The notes below the pieces were generated by a model. The model ran no database searches. It saw only the letters and a program-made list of their open reading frames with translations, and was not told the DNA's origin. From NCBI RefSeq assembly GCF_007273535.1, contig NZ_RIBP01000004.1:2642001-2706000 (forward strand): a DNA stretch of 64,000 nt, given 5' to 3'. A program made the translations under genes and the position numbers. This document shows positions 8,899 through 17,385 of the stretch, piece by piece; position 1 is the stretch's first letter, and every line of letters starts with the position of its first letter. This stretch comes from Niallia circulans. GTDB lineage: Bacteria; Bacillota; Bacilli; Bacillales; Cytobacillaceae.

Positions 8899-11638
8899 AA
8901 GTATAGTAGTAAAAAATTTAAAGGTGGAAAATCAACACAATCCTCTCGGCATTGATATCCGATCTCCTCGTTTTAGCTGGATGATTGAAACAGAGCAGAA
9001 TAATGTGCTGCAGTCTGCCTACCATCTTATCGTGACAGAAGAGGATGGCGAGGAGGTTTGGAATACAGGAAAAATAGACAGTGATCAATCTATATGGATT
9101 CCATATAAAGGACCAAGTCTTACAGCAAGGAAATGTTATCTCTGGAAAGTGCGAATCTGGGATAATACAGGACAGATTTCTGATTGGGGCAGGGCATCAT
9201 GGGAAATGGGACTGCTTGATGAAGACGATTGGCATGCTTTTTGGATTGAACCGGAACAGGAGGAAGCAGTCGAAGAGCCTTTTATTACAGTTCAGGAAAT
9301 GTTTTTAAGGGGGTTAAAGGATAAAAGCTTGGATGAAAAAGCTAAGGACCTCCGGCCACCACAGCTTTTAAGAAAAAAATTCGCGATATCAGGTGACATA
9401 AAAAAAGCAAGGTTGTATGTAACAAGCCATGGTGTTTACCAGTTGGAGCTGAATGGCAGTCGGGTTGGGAATAATGAATTCGCCCCAGACTTTACGGCAT
9501 ATAATGTTCGCCTTCAATACCAAACATACGATGTGACAGATTTGCTTGCTTCTGGAAATAATGCAATCGGAGCAGTTATCGCAGATGGCTGGTATATTGG
9601 CCGGATTCAGCTGACAGGGCACAGCTGCCAATTCGGGAACAAACTTGGTTTGCTGATGCAGCTGGAGATAGAATATAAGGACGGAACGACAGAACGAATT
9701 GTTTCTGATAAGCAGTTTGTTTCAAGCCCAGGTCCATGGCAGTATGCTGATTTATTTATTGGCGAAAAATACGATGCCAACTTAGAACAGTCAGACTGGA
9801 GCTGTTTTGACTTTAATGATCAAAATTGGAAGACTGTGAAACAGGTAGACTATTCCCTTGATAATCTCGTTGCACAGTTTGGACCAAATGTGCGCGTTAT
9901 GGAGGAACTTGTACCGCTATCCATTCATAGTGAAACGGACGGTTCCCAAATTATTGATTTTGGGCAAATCATTGCCGGCCGCATTCGGATTGCCATAGAA
10001 GCGAAGAATGGTGACATAATCACACTTCAGCATAGTGAGGTGCTGGATAAAGACGGCAAGTTCTTTATGAACATTATCGGTCGAAATAAGGATCAGACGG
10101 ATATTTATATTGCCAGAGGAAGCGGTACGGAAACATATGAACCAAAATTTGTATTTCATGGCTTCCGCTATGTAAGAGTAACAGGTCTGATAGCATCTAT
10201 AAAAAAAGACGCTGTGCGGGCAATCGTTCTATACAGTGATATGGAGACAACCGGCCATTTTGAATGCTCAGATCATCGCTTGAACAAGCTGCAGCATAAT
10301 ATTCAGTGGAGCCAGAAAACAAATATGCTGTCCATTCCGACAGATTGTCCACAAAGAGAAAGGGCAGGCTGGACAGGTGATTTGCAAGTTTTCGCACCAA
10401 CAGCTGCTTTTAACATGGACGTATATCTATTTTTGGAACGCTGGCTTGGTGATGTTAGAAACGAACAGTTTGCCGATGGTCAAATTGCCAACTTTGTACC
10501 GACTGGAAAATATTATGTCAAGGAATGCGCAAGCATGGGGCAGCTTTCCAGCGCAGGCTGGGGAGATGCGATTATTATTGTTCCATGGGTGCTGTATGAG
10601 CGCTATGGCGATGTACGTGTGTTAGAACAAAACTATGAGGCAATGGCAAAATGGCTGCAATATGTTCAACATAAAGCAGAAACAGAAATACCGGATTCAA
10701 TGACAGAAACGGACCCGACTGTATTGGAAAGACAAAAGTACTTGTGGAATACAGGCTTTCACTTTGGCGATTGGCTTATTCCAAGCATAGTCGAAAGTGC
10801 GGATGAAAATACAGGACCGATGGACAGTGCAATTCTTACAAAAGAGCTTGTGGCAACTTGTTTTTATGCAAATTCTGCCCTGCTTTTCGCTAAAATAGCT
10901 GAACTGCTTGGAGACAAGGAGACTGCTCATACCTACTACACACTAAACAAACGTATTCGCAAAGCCTTTGAGGAGGAGTATGTTGACGTAAATGGCAGAA
11001 TTAGCGCTCACTTTCAAGGAATTTATATTTTGGCACTGCAAATGGACATGGTCTCAAGCAAAAAACGCCTGCTAGTTGCGGCACAATTAGCACAATTGAT
11101 TAAAGACAATGACCATAAATTAGATACAGGTTTTTTATCTGTTCCGTATTTAATGGATGTGCTGTGCACCGAAGGCTATGAAGATATTGCATATCGCCTA
11201 TTGTATCAAACAGATTGTCCTTCATGGCTTTACGAGGTGGATATGGGAGCGACGACTATTTGGGAATCGTGGTCAGCTATAAAAAAAGACGGAACTGTTG
11301 GACATATGTCCTTTAACCATTATGCCTTCGGATGTATTGGCGATTGGCTTTACCGAGAGCCAGGGGGAATCAAGCATAGCTCACCAGGCTATAAGCATAG
11401 TATAATCGCGCCAAATGTAAATGTTGGAATGAAGAGTGCTAAAGCAGTATTAAAAACAGGATATGGCATCCTGTCCTCCGCTTGGGAAAGAAACAACGAC
11501 TTCATAAAGCTAGAAGTAAACGTACCGCCAAATACGACCGCAACAGTTATACTAAATGGGGAAAATCGAGTGGAAGTAGGAAGCGGTTTCCATCATTTCC
11601 AATATGAAAGTCCTGCTGTTTTAAAGGCAAAAGCATAG
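8891..11638 (+). CDS. rhaB-type (GH78): Alpha-L-rhamnosidase, glycoside hydrolase family 78
   Basis: A 915-aa cytoplasmic GH78 enzyme (no signal peptide) that releases terminal L-rhamnose by inversion. Two N-terminal beta-sandwich domains precede an (alpha/alpha)6 catalytic domain and a C-terminal sandwich. The catalytic region has D485, E490 and D497 in DCPQRERAGWTGD with the same spacing as D567/E572/D579 of the characterised Bacillus RhaB, and the general base is E792 in TTIWESW. The start chosen is the ATG that overlaps the GPH stop (ATGGATAA); an in-frame GTG 9 nt earlier is possible. The coupling to the symporter indicates uptake followed by cytoplasmic cleavage. Confidence 0.93.
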   Translation: MDKSIVVKNLKVENQHNPLGIDIRSPRFSWMIETEQNNVLQSAYHLIVTEEDGEEVWNTGKIDSDQSIWIPYKGPSLTARKCYLWKVRIWDNTGQISDWGRASWEMGLLDEDDWHAFWIEPEQEEAVEEPFITVQEMFLRGLKDKSLDEKAKDLRPPQLLRKKFAISGDIKKARLYVTSHGVYQLELNGSRVGNNEFAPDFTAYNVRLQYQTYDVTDLLASGNNAIGAVIADGWYIGRIQLTGHSCQFGNKLGLLMQLEIEYKDGTTERIVSDKQFVSSPGPWQYADLFIGEKYDANLEQSDWSCFDFNDQNWKTVKQVDYSLDNLVAQFGPNVRVMEELVPLSIHSETDGSQIIDFGQIIAGRIRIAIEAKNGDIITLQHSEVLDKDGKFFMNIIGRNKDQTDIYIARGSGTETYEPKFVFHGFRYVRVTGLIASIKKDAVRAIVLYSDMETTGHFECSDHRLNKLQHNIQWSQKTNMLSIPTDCPQRERAGWTGDLQVFAPTAAFNMDVYLFLERWLGDVRNEQFADGQIANFVPTGKYYVKECASMGQLSSAGWGDAIIIVPWVLYERYGDVRVLEQNYEAMAKWLQYVQHKAETEIPDSMTETDPTVLERQKYLWNTGFHFGDWLIPSIVESADENTGPMDSAILTKELVATCFYANSALLFAKIAELLGDKETAHTYYTLNKRIRKAFEEEYVDVNGRISAHFQGIYILALQMDMVSSKKRLLVAAQLAQLIKDNDHKLDTGFLSVPYLMDVLCTEGYEDIAYRLLYQTDCPSWLYEVDMGATTIWESWSAIKKDGTVGHMSFNHYAFGCIGDWLYREPGGIKHSSPGYKHSIIAPNVNVGMKSAKAVLKTGYGILSSAWERNNDFIKLEVNVPPNTTATVILNGENRVEVGSGFHHFQYESPAVLKAKA

Positions 11639-11642
11639 GAAA

Positions 11643-11671
11643 AAGCTGGCTTATGAAGCCAGCTTTTTTTT
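11643..11671 (+). terminator. Rho-independent terminator after GH78 gene
   Basis: AAGCTGGCTT pairs with AAGCCAGCTT around a 3-nt loop and runs straight into eight T residues. It closes the GPH-GH78 operon. Confidence 0.9.
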
Positions 11672-11675
11672 ATGA

Positions 11676-11749
11676 CGTCCCTGGAGGGAATCGAACCCAC
11701 GACACACAGCTTAGGAGGCTGCCGCTCTATCCTACTGAGCTACAGAGAC
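11676..11749 (-). tRNA. tRNA-Arg (anticodon CCT)
   Basis: The minus strand folds into a cloverleaf of 73-74 nt: acceptor GTCTCTG/CAGGGAC with one G-T pair, D stem GCTC/GAGC, anticodon stem GCAGC/GCTGT with loop CTCCTAA giving anticodon CCT (codon AGG), and T loop TTCGATT. The T stem GTGGG/CCCTC has a T-T mismatch at its second pair. No CCA is encoded; TCA follows the discriminator G. It stands alone between the rhamnosidase terminator and a repeat. Confidence 0.9.
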
Positions 11750-11800
11750 ATTATTCGATACCATAAGAGGATACACCATTGACTTACATCTGTAAAGTAA

Positions 11801-11904
11801 TTAGCTTTGCAGATGCCAATTTTCCCCTTTTGTTGAGGTAGGAAAAACAGCTCCGTATTCTTGTTTGACGTAGAAGCTCACACCTTCAACAAATAATTTT
11901 AAAA
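11801..11904 (-). pseudogene. Possible 3' remnant of a gene cut off by the repeat
   Basis: Reading away from the repeat edge on the minus strand, a frame codes for about 33 residues ending KQEYGAVFPTSTKGENWHLQS and a TAA. The stop lies in a hairpin (CATCTG...CAGATG, 11787-11815) of the kind found after genes. The composition looks like real protein, but no start remains because the repeat begins at 11905. I do not recognise the family; it could also be chance. Confidence 0.35.
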
Positions 11905-12226
11905 GAGGCTGGGACAAAACAAAAGATAATCTTTCTATACAAGAATAATAAAATTACATCCATATTTGAATAATGAAGCTTGTGACTAAATAGAATATGG
12001 AGTTAAAATTAGTTCGTTTCATTGCGCGCTCGTCCTCGCGCTTTCCGCGGGGAAAGCTTAAGCCTCCTCTATTTCCCGCAGGAGTCGAGTGGCCTCCGCT
12101 CCATTCCACTAAAATTTCTAATTATTGTATTTTAAAAAACAAAAACAAAAAAAACGAACTATCTAATCGAAATCAAAATGGATAGTTCAGTTTTTATACT
12201 GATTCATATACTTATGTCCCAGCCTC
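11905..12226. repeat. Dispersed intergenic repeat, copy 1 (ends GAGGCTGGGACA / TGTCCCAGCCTC)
   Basis: A 322-bp element with 12-bp perfect terminal inverted repeats. Inside are a GC-rich hairpin block (CTTTCCGCGGGGAAAG, then CCCGCAGGAGTCGAGTGG) and an inverted pair AACTATC/GATAGTT near the right end. It matches copy 2 at 20246-20582 over nearly all its length in the same orientation, but lacks about 19 bp that copy 2 has after AAGCCTCCT. It encodes no transposase, so it is MITE-like or a structured RNA element. Similar GAGGCTGGGACA-ended and TTTCCGCGG/CCCGCAGGAG elements are known to me as common in Bacillaceae intergenic DNA. Confidence 0.9.
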
Positions 12227-12397
12227 TTTTTGAATACTTGATGGAAGTTGAATGGGCAAATTTAATATAATAGTAGAACAAAATATATTAAATTTGTAAT
12301 TTTTATGAATGTTTTCTAAATATTAATCGCAAGTCTACTATAATATTGCTTAGGATAACTGCTAGCACATATAATAATCAATATTAGCTAAATAAGC

Positions 12398-12410
12398 ATT
12401 ACGAAGTAAT
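12398..12410. promoter_or_regulatory. Palindrome upstream of the GntR gene
   Basis: ATTACGAAGTAAT is a perfect 5-bp inverted repeat around GAA, 27 bp before the start codon. It could be an operator, but it does not match the GTNTANAC pair found before the transporter genes. Confidence 0.3.
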
Positions 12411-12437
12411 CTAACTTAAATCAAACGGAGGGATACA

Positions 12438-13151
12438 GTGCAACCTCTATACATATCCATAAAAGAAAAGATTGAGGCAGATATGCATTCAGGCAAACTA
12501 AAGTCAGGGGACCGGTTGCCTTCTGAAATAGTGCTTGCAGCAGAATTTAAGGTCAGCCGAGAAACCGTCCGGTCCGCAATCCGCTTGCTTGAAGAAATGG
12601 GCAAGGTTTATGTTAAGCATGGGGTAGGGACATTTGTTGTTAACCCGTTGCCTAAAACACCAAATAGCCTAGAACAGCTTATGAGTGTAACTTCCATGAT
12701 AAAGTATGCCGGCTTAGAGGACGGAGAAAAACGCGAAAGAATCAAGCTTGATAATCCTACGGAGGAATGGATAAAACTTCTTCAACTGAAAGATGATGAA
12801 GAGGTCATCATTCATGAAAGAATCCGAACGGCAAACGAAGAACCTGTTGTGTTTTCTCAGAATGTCATAGCGGAATCACTTAGTAAGAAAAAGATGATCA
12901 ATCAAGGCCCGATTGGATCTTTATTCGATTACTTAAAACAAGAGTGCAATATTGATATTGCAAGAGCTACAACGGAAATTGTTGTTCCCCTTCATACGGA
13001 TCGTAATTGTCATAAGCTTCTTATTCATCCAGAAACAACCGTTTTATTACTAAAGCAACTTCATTACGATTATCAAAATCGCCCAGTTTTATATTCATTG
13101 GATTATTTTAGAAACGATGTATTTACATTTACTGTGAATAGAACAAGATAA
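12438..13151 (+). CDS. GntR-family regulator (HutC/UTRA subfamily)
   Basis: A 237-aa regulator with an N-terminal winged helix (residues 1-67: PLYISIKEKIEADMHSGKLKSGDRLPSE...VSRETVRSAIRLLEEMG...GVGTFV) and a C-terminal UTRA ligand-binding domain (about 90-230, ending in DYFRNDVFTFTVNR). It starts with GTG behind GGAGGG. UTRA domains sense small phosphorylated or amine ligands. It opens the repeat-flanked cassette and is followed by a terminator and then the ABC transporter operon, which carries two GTNTANAC sites typical of HutC-type regulators, so it probably represses that operon. Confidence 0.9.
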   Translation: MQPLYISIKEKIEADMHSGKLKSGDRLPSEIVLAAEFKVSRETVRSAIRLLEEMGKVYVKHGVGTFVVNPLPKTPNSLEQLMSVTSMIKYAGLEDGEKRERIKLDNPTEEWIKLLQLKDDEEVIIHERIRTANEEPVVFSQNVIAESLSKKKMINQGPIGSLFDYLKQECNIDIARATTEIVVPLHTDRNCHKLLIHPETTVLLLKQLHYDYQNRPVLYSLDYFRNDVFTFTVNRTR

Positions 13152-13173
13152 AATTAATAGGCGCAAAAACTGG

Positions 13174-13209
13174 AAACCCGATCAATTATTTTATTGGTCG
13201 GGTTTTTTT
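13174..13209 (+). terminator. Rho-independent terminator after GntR gene
   Basis: ACCCGATCAAT pairs with ATTGGTCGGGT (one G-T pair) and runs into seven T residues. Confidence 0.85.
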
Positions 13210-13225
13210 GGTTTTTTTATTAGAA

Positions 13226-13339
13226 GTCTAGACAACTTAACAAATGATAAAAGAAAGTTATGAATATTTACAAGAAAACAACAAATAGAATAAAGATTAT
13301 TAATAATCGTTTGTTAAATTAAATCTAAGAGGTATAGAC
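13226..13339. promoter_or_regulatory. Pair of inverted HutC-type operator candidates before the ABC operon
   Basis: AGAAGTCTAGAC (core GTCTAGAC at 13226-13233) and GTATAGACTTCT (core GTATAGAC at 13332-13339) are mirror images, sharing AGAAGTCTA in opposite orientation. Both cores fit GTNTANAC, the consensus recalled for HutC-type GntR proteins. They are 106 bp apart and lie between the GntR terminator and the first transporter gene, which suits repression with looping. Confidence 0.55.
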
Positions 13340-13386
13340 TTCTTATTTTTGAAAATCATTATTTGAACAGGAGAGGAGAAGAGATA

Positions 13387-14208
13387 TTGTGGTATTTTAG
13401 AACACTTGGTAAGGGGAAAATAGTTGAATTCATTCTACTTGCGATTTTCCTGCTATTCTTTTTTGGGCCTTTATTAAATTTACTGTTACTAGCATTTTCT
13501 GGTGAGTGGCAATATCCTGATGTTTTGCCAAAGTCTTGGTCATTGGAATGGTGGAGCTTCGTTTTAGCAGATGAGTCGATCATAAGGTCAATGTGGTTAT
13601 CTTTTCTTATTGCAGCCATTGTCACCTTGATTTCTCTTATTATTTGTATTCCGGCAGCATACGCGTTTGCACGCATCAGTTTTCCACTAAGAAGGTTTTT
13701 TCTATTCTCCTTCTTGCTGACTAATGCTTTTCCGAAAATGGGCTTATATGTGGCAATCGCCGTTTTGTTTTATCAATACAGTCTGATGAATACATTCATT
13801 GGGATTATATTAATACATCTAATTAATACGCTTATGCTCATGACATGGATTCCTTCTGCGGCATTTGAAAATGTGCATCGTTCGCAAGAGGAATCTGCTC
13901 GCGATGCTGGGGCATCACCATTAAAGGTATTCTGGTACATCACATTGCCAATGGCTAAGCCTGGCATTATCGTGGCGTCTGTTTTTACCTTCTTATCTTC
14001 TTTAGATGAAGCACAGGGAACCTTACTTGTAGGAATACCAGATTATAAAACGATGCCAGTTATTATGTATTCGATCATAGCGGACTATCCAAGTACAGCA
14101 GGTGCAGTGTTTTCGGTAATATTGACACTTCCAACGATCATTCTGCTCTTTGCCGCTAGAAAATTTGTTGGAGCAGATTCATTTGCAAACGGTATGCGTC
14201 TTAAATAA
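13387..14208 (+). CDS. ABC transporter permease (ThiP/PotC-like)
   Basis: A permease of about 273 aa with six membrane helices and the EAA loop EESARDAGASPLKVFWYITLPMAKPGI that contacts the ATPase. It belongs to the group importing iron, polyamines, thiamine or phosphonates rather than to the sugar group by its look. The frame is open to a TTG at 13363, but AGGAGAGGAG lies inside that extension and 8 nt before the TTG at 13387, so the latter was chosen. It is the first gene of a tight operon with ATPase, binding protein and second permease; the order permease-ATPase-SBP-permease is unusual. Confidence 0.85.
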   Translation: MWYFRTLGKGKIVEFILLAIFLLFFFGPLLNLLLLAFSGEWQYPDVLPKSWSLEWWSFVLADESIIRSMWLSFLIAAIVTLISLIICIPAAYAFARISFPLRRFFLFSFLLTNAFPKMGLYVAIAVLFYQYSLMNTFIGIILIHLINTLMLMTWIPSAAFENVHRSQEESARDAGASPLKVFWYITLPMAKPGIIVASVFTFLSSLDEAQGTLLVGIPDYKTMPVIMYSIIADYPSTAGAVFSVILTLPTIILLFAARKFVGADSFANGMRLK

Positions 14209-14247
14209 TGCTTATATTCCAATGAAGAGAAAGGAAGGTATCATAGC

Positions 14248-15351
14248 GTGACAATAAGCTTATCCATAACTAATTTAAGCAAGATTTATCCAACAGGGGA
14301 AGGTGTTAAAAGTTTTTCCTTGGATATTCAAAATGGGGAAATGGTTACATTACTTGGACCTTCAGGATGCGGTAAATCTACGGTTTTGCGAAGTGTTGGC
14401 GGATTCGTTGAGCCTAATGAAGGGGCCATTTTAATCGAGGGGAAACAAGTAAATCATCTTCCTCCTGAAAAGAGGCCAAGTGCGATGGTTTTTCAAAGCT
14501 ATAATTTATGGCCGCATATGACTGTCTTTAATAATTTAGCATTTAGTTTAAAGCTGAAGAAAATGAAGAAAGCTCATATTATCGATAAAGTGAACTGGGC
14601 ATTAAATTTAGTACAACTACAAGGCTATGAAAAGAAGTTTCCAAGTGAGTTGTCAGGAGGTCAGCAACAAAGGGTTGCTCTAGCACGGGCATTGCTTCTT
14701 GAACCGAAAGTGCTCTTGCTGGATGAACCATTTTCTGCACTTGATGCAAAACTAAGGCATGAGTTACGGGAAGAACTTCGAGAAATTCAAGCAAAACAGC
14801 AGCTTACTATGCTCTTTGTGACACATGACCAAGAAGAAGCATTATCCATTTCTGATCGAATTGTTGTTATGAACAAAGGAGAAGTGGAGCAAATTGATTC
14901 CCCGCAAAATATTTATAATTATCCTGCATCCTTGTTTGTTGCTCAATTTATTGGAAAGATGAACTTCCTGACAGGTTATGCGGAGGGAAACAAAATTCAT
15001 ATCGGGTCTCTTACCTTTCCTAACATGAATCGCTATAGAAAATCGGTGACTGTTGCTGTCAGACCAGAGGATGTTGTGCTTGCAAGTGAAGTAGAAAAGG
15101 GCCTTGAGGCAATGGTTGAAAAAGTGATGATGTTAGGTCATTACGCAGAGGTCAGCTTGAAAACAGAGTTTGGAATACTAAAAATGTTTGTTGATCGCAG
15201 TCAAATAAGTCAATACAAAATGCTCCAAAATATCCGCATAACTTTCGCAACAATTCAAACCTTTACAGATAAACAGGACATACATACTAATGGTTATTCC
15301 AAAATACCAAATCTAACTAAAGAGGAGATTGAAGTATATGAGAACGTCTAA
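14248..15351 (+). CDS. ABC transporter ATP-binding protein (with TOBE domain)
   Basis: A 367-aa ATPase: Walker A GPSGCGKST, Q-loop VFQSYNLWPHMTV, signature LSGGQQQR, Walker B LLLDEPFSALDA, H-loop VTHDQEEA, then a C-terminal TOBE_2-like domain (about 265-345). It powers import by the two flanking permeases. It starts at GTG behind AAAGGAAGG and its end overlaps the start of the binding protein gene by 14 nt. The family is that of PotA/FbpC/PhnT; the substrate is not visible from the ATPase. Confidence 0.9.
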   Translation: MTISLSITNLSKIYPTGEGVKSFSLDIQNGEMVTLLGPSGCGKSTVLRSVGGFVEPNEGAILIEGKQVNHLPPEKRPSAMVFQSYNLWPHMTVFNNLAFSLKLKKMKKAHIIDKVNWALNLVQLQGYEKKFPSELSGGQQQRVALARALLLEPKVLLLDEPFSALDAKLRHELREELREIQAKQQLTMLFVTHDQEEALSISDRIVVMNKGEVEQIDSPQNIYNYPASLFVAQFIGKMNFLTGYAEGNKIHIGSLTFPNMNRYRKSVTVAVRPEDVVLASEVEKGLEAMVEKVMMLGHYAEVSLKTEFGILKMFVDRSQISQYKMLQNIRITFATIQTFTDKQDIHTNGYSKIPNLTKEEIEVYENV

Positions 15352-16492
15352 ATCATTAAAAAGATTGCTAACAGGAACATTATTGGCTGTAAGTACCTTT
15401 TCATTAGTTGCGTGTAATTCTAGTGAGACAAACAGTGCGGCAAGTGGAAATGACGTAACTAAAATATCGCTGTACAGTTCAGGCTCTCAAAATGTTGAGA
15501 CTTTCTGGGAAACGGTTATTCCTAAATTTGAAGAAGCCCATAAGGATATTGATGTGAATTTCGTGTTCGTTCCATCTGGGACTGGTGGACAGGCTACAAT
15601 TGATCGAATCGTTGCAGCTAAAAAGGCAAATAAAGATTCCGAGATTGATATATATGAGGGAGCACTTGCTGATATCCTCCGCAGTGATGACGAAGGTGGA
15701 CTATTTTATGAGCTTTCAACAGATTCTATTGAGAATCTAGAGAATGTTCAAGCTGAAAATTTAGAGGGTACTCAAAATCTGGCAGTTCCTTATCGTGCAT
15801 CATCAGTAGTACTTGCCTACAATTCAGACAAAGTAAAGGATGTACCGGACACAGCGGCAGAATTGAATGCTTGGATAGAAAAAAATCCAGGTCGCTTTGC
15901 TTACAATGATCCAAATACAGGTGGGGCAGGAAGCTCATTTGTCCTTTCAACTGTTTATAACGAGCTTGATGACAATGCTATGAATGTTCAAGATGAAAGT
16001 ATTATGGAAAGTTGGGACAAAGGCATTCAAATCCTAAAGGACATGGCACCAAACCTTTATAAATCAGGAGTTTATCCTAAAAAAAATCAAGGGACGATTG
16101 ACCTGCTTGCTAATGGAGAGGTTGATATGATTCCGGCTTGGTCTGATATGGCTTTAGAACAAATTAATTCAAAATTATTGCCGGATACTACTGAACTAAA
16201 ACAAATTGATCCAGCATTTACTGGCGGTCCAGCCTATTTAATGGCTGTGGATAATGGTAATGAAGAACGTAAGGAAGCGTCAGAAACATTCCTTGATTAT
16301 GTACTAACTCAAGATGTGCAGAAATTGGTTATTGACACAATGTACGGCTATCCAGGGATTAAGTGGGAGCTATTACCAGCAGAGGATCAAAAGAAGTTTG
16401 AAGCAGTAAGTGGCGGTTACCGTACCTTTAACGGCGGCGATTTAGCGAGTGAATTAATGAAAGTCTGGCAAAAAGAGGTTGCAAGTCAATGA
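15338..16492 (+). CDS. ABC transporter solute-binding lipoprotein
   Basis: A 384-aa lipoprotein with signal MRTSKSLKRLLTGTLLAVSTF and lipobox LVAC, then a serine/asparagine-rich linker and a periplasmic-binding type II fold (ISLYSSGSQNVETFWETVIPKFEEAH, IDIYEGALADIL, AVPYRASSVVLAYN). It would capture the substrate outside the membrane for the adjoining permeases. The ATG at 15338 was chosen over an in-frame TTG at 15329 because GAGGAG is well spaced from it and the signal peptide starts with MRTSK. It overlaps the ATPase by 14 nt and the next permease by 4 nt, so the four genes are translationally coupled. The ligand is unknown. Confidence 0.9.
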   Translation: MRTSKSLKRLLTGTLLAVSTFSLVACNSSETNSAASGNDVTKISLYSSGSQNVETFWETVIPKFEEAHKDIDVNFVFVPSGTGGQATIDRIVAAKKANKDSEIDIYEGALADILRSDDEGGLFYELSTDSIENLENVQAENLEGTQNLAVPYRASSVVLAYNSDKVKDVPDTAAELNAWIEKNPGRFAYNDPNTGGAGSSFVLSTVYNELDDNAMNVQDESIMESWDKGIQILKDMAPNLYKSGVYPKKNQGTIDLLANGEVDMIPAWSDMALEQINSKLLPDTTELKQIDPAFTGGPAYLMAVDNGNEERKEASETFLDYVLTQDVQKLVIDTMYGYPGIKWELLPAEDQKKFEAVSGGYRTFNGGDLASELMKVWQKEVASQ

Positions 16493-17361
16493 GCAGTGAA
16501 GTTGCCTTAAAAGAGAGTTTTGTCATCAAGAAAAAAACAAAATTAGCAGTGTTAGGAATAGGGCTTGTTATGCCCTCTTTCCTAACGTTGCTTGTTTTAG
16601 TCATCTATCCAGTTGCCCTTGCAATCATGGAGAGCTTTCAAAATGAAGAGGATGCCTTTTCACTTGAGAACTATCAATATATTTTTACAGAGCCATTAAT
16701 CTTGCAAAGCATCCAGCATACGCTAGTAATTACGTTCATTTCTTGTTTTCTAACACTAGCAATAAGCTATATATTAGCTATTTATCTTAACTTTAGTAAC
16801 AGTGTTGTTTCTAAAATAATCAACAAGCTGTATTTCATCCCATTATTTATTCCGGGAGTTATCGCCATCTATGGATTTTTAAACTTTTATCGCGATAATG
16901 GCTGGGTTGCAAGAATCATTGGGGAAAACAATATGCCCTCAATTATTTATGACATGAAAGGCTTATTAATGATTAATGTGTGGTTTAATATTCCCTTTAC
17001 AACCATGCTGTTATTATCTGCTTTACAAGCTATTCCTCGGTCTGTCATTGAAAGTGCAAAAGATACGGGGGCATCAAAGTTTAGGTTGTTTATTCATTTC
17101 ATACTGCCTCTTTCCTATAAGACCATGCTTGTTGCTTTAACGTTTCTGTTTATGGGTTTAATCGGCAGCTTTACAGCACCATTCCTTATTGATCGGAATG
17201 CGCCGCAAATGCTTGGGGTATCCATGCAGCAGCATTTCTCCGTATACAATGAAATTGGCCAATCAAGCGCACTTGCAGTTTTTATGTTTGTACTTTGTTC
17301 TATTGTTGGCTATGTATATATCCAAAATAATATGAAAAAGTCAAAGAAGGATCTGTTCTAA
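16489..17361 (+). CDS. ABC transporter permease (PotB/ThiP-like)
   Basis: A 290-aa permease with about six helices; the first follows a charged N-terminus (KESFVIKKKTK). The EAA loop is PRSVIESAKDTGASKFRLFIHFILPLSYKTM. It pairs with the permease at 13387-14208 to form the channel. Its ATG overlaps the stop of the binding-protein gene (ATGA). It is followed after 24 nt by the unrecognised 422-aa gene in the same direction. Confidence 0.88.
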   Translation: MSSEVALKESFVIKKKTKLAVLGIGLVMPSFLTLLVLVIYPVALAIMESFQNEEDAFSLENYQYIFTEPLILQSIQHTLVITFISCFLTLAISYILAIYLNFSNSVVSKIINKLYFIPLFIPGVIAIYGFLNFYRDNGWVARIIGENNMPSIIYDMKGLLMINVWFNIPFTTMLLLSALQAIPRSVIESAKDTGASKFRLFIHFILPLSYKTMLVALTFLFMGLIGSFTAPFLIDRNAPQMLGVSMQQHFSVYNEIGQSSALAVFMFVLCSIVGYVYIQNNMKKSKKDLF

Positions 17362-17385
17362 TATTAAACTAGGGAGATGATTTGG

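Noticed and set aside
11997..12185. 62-codon frame in repeat copy 1
   Set aside because: Composition follows the GC-rich hairpin block, no ribosome-binding site, interrupted in copy 2 by the indel.
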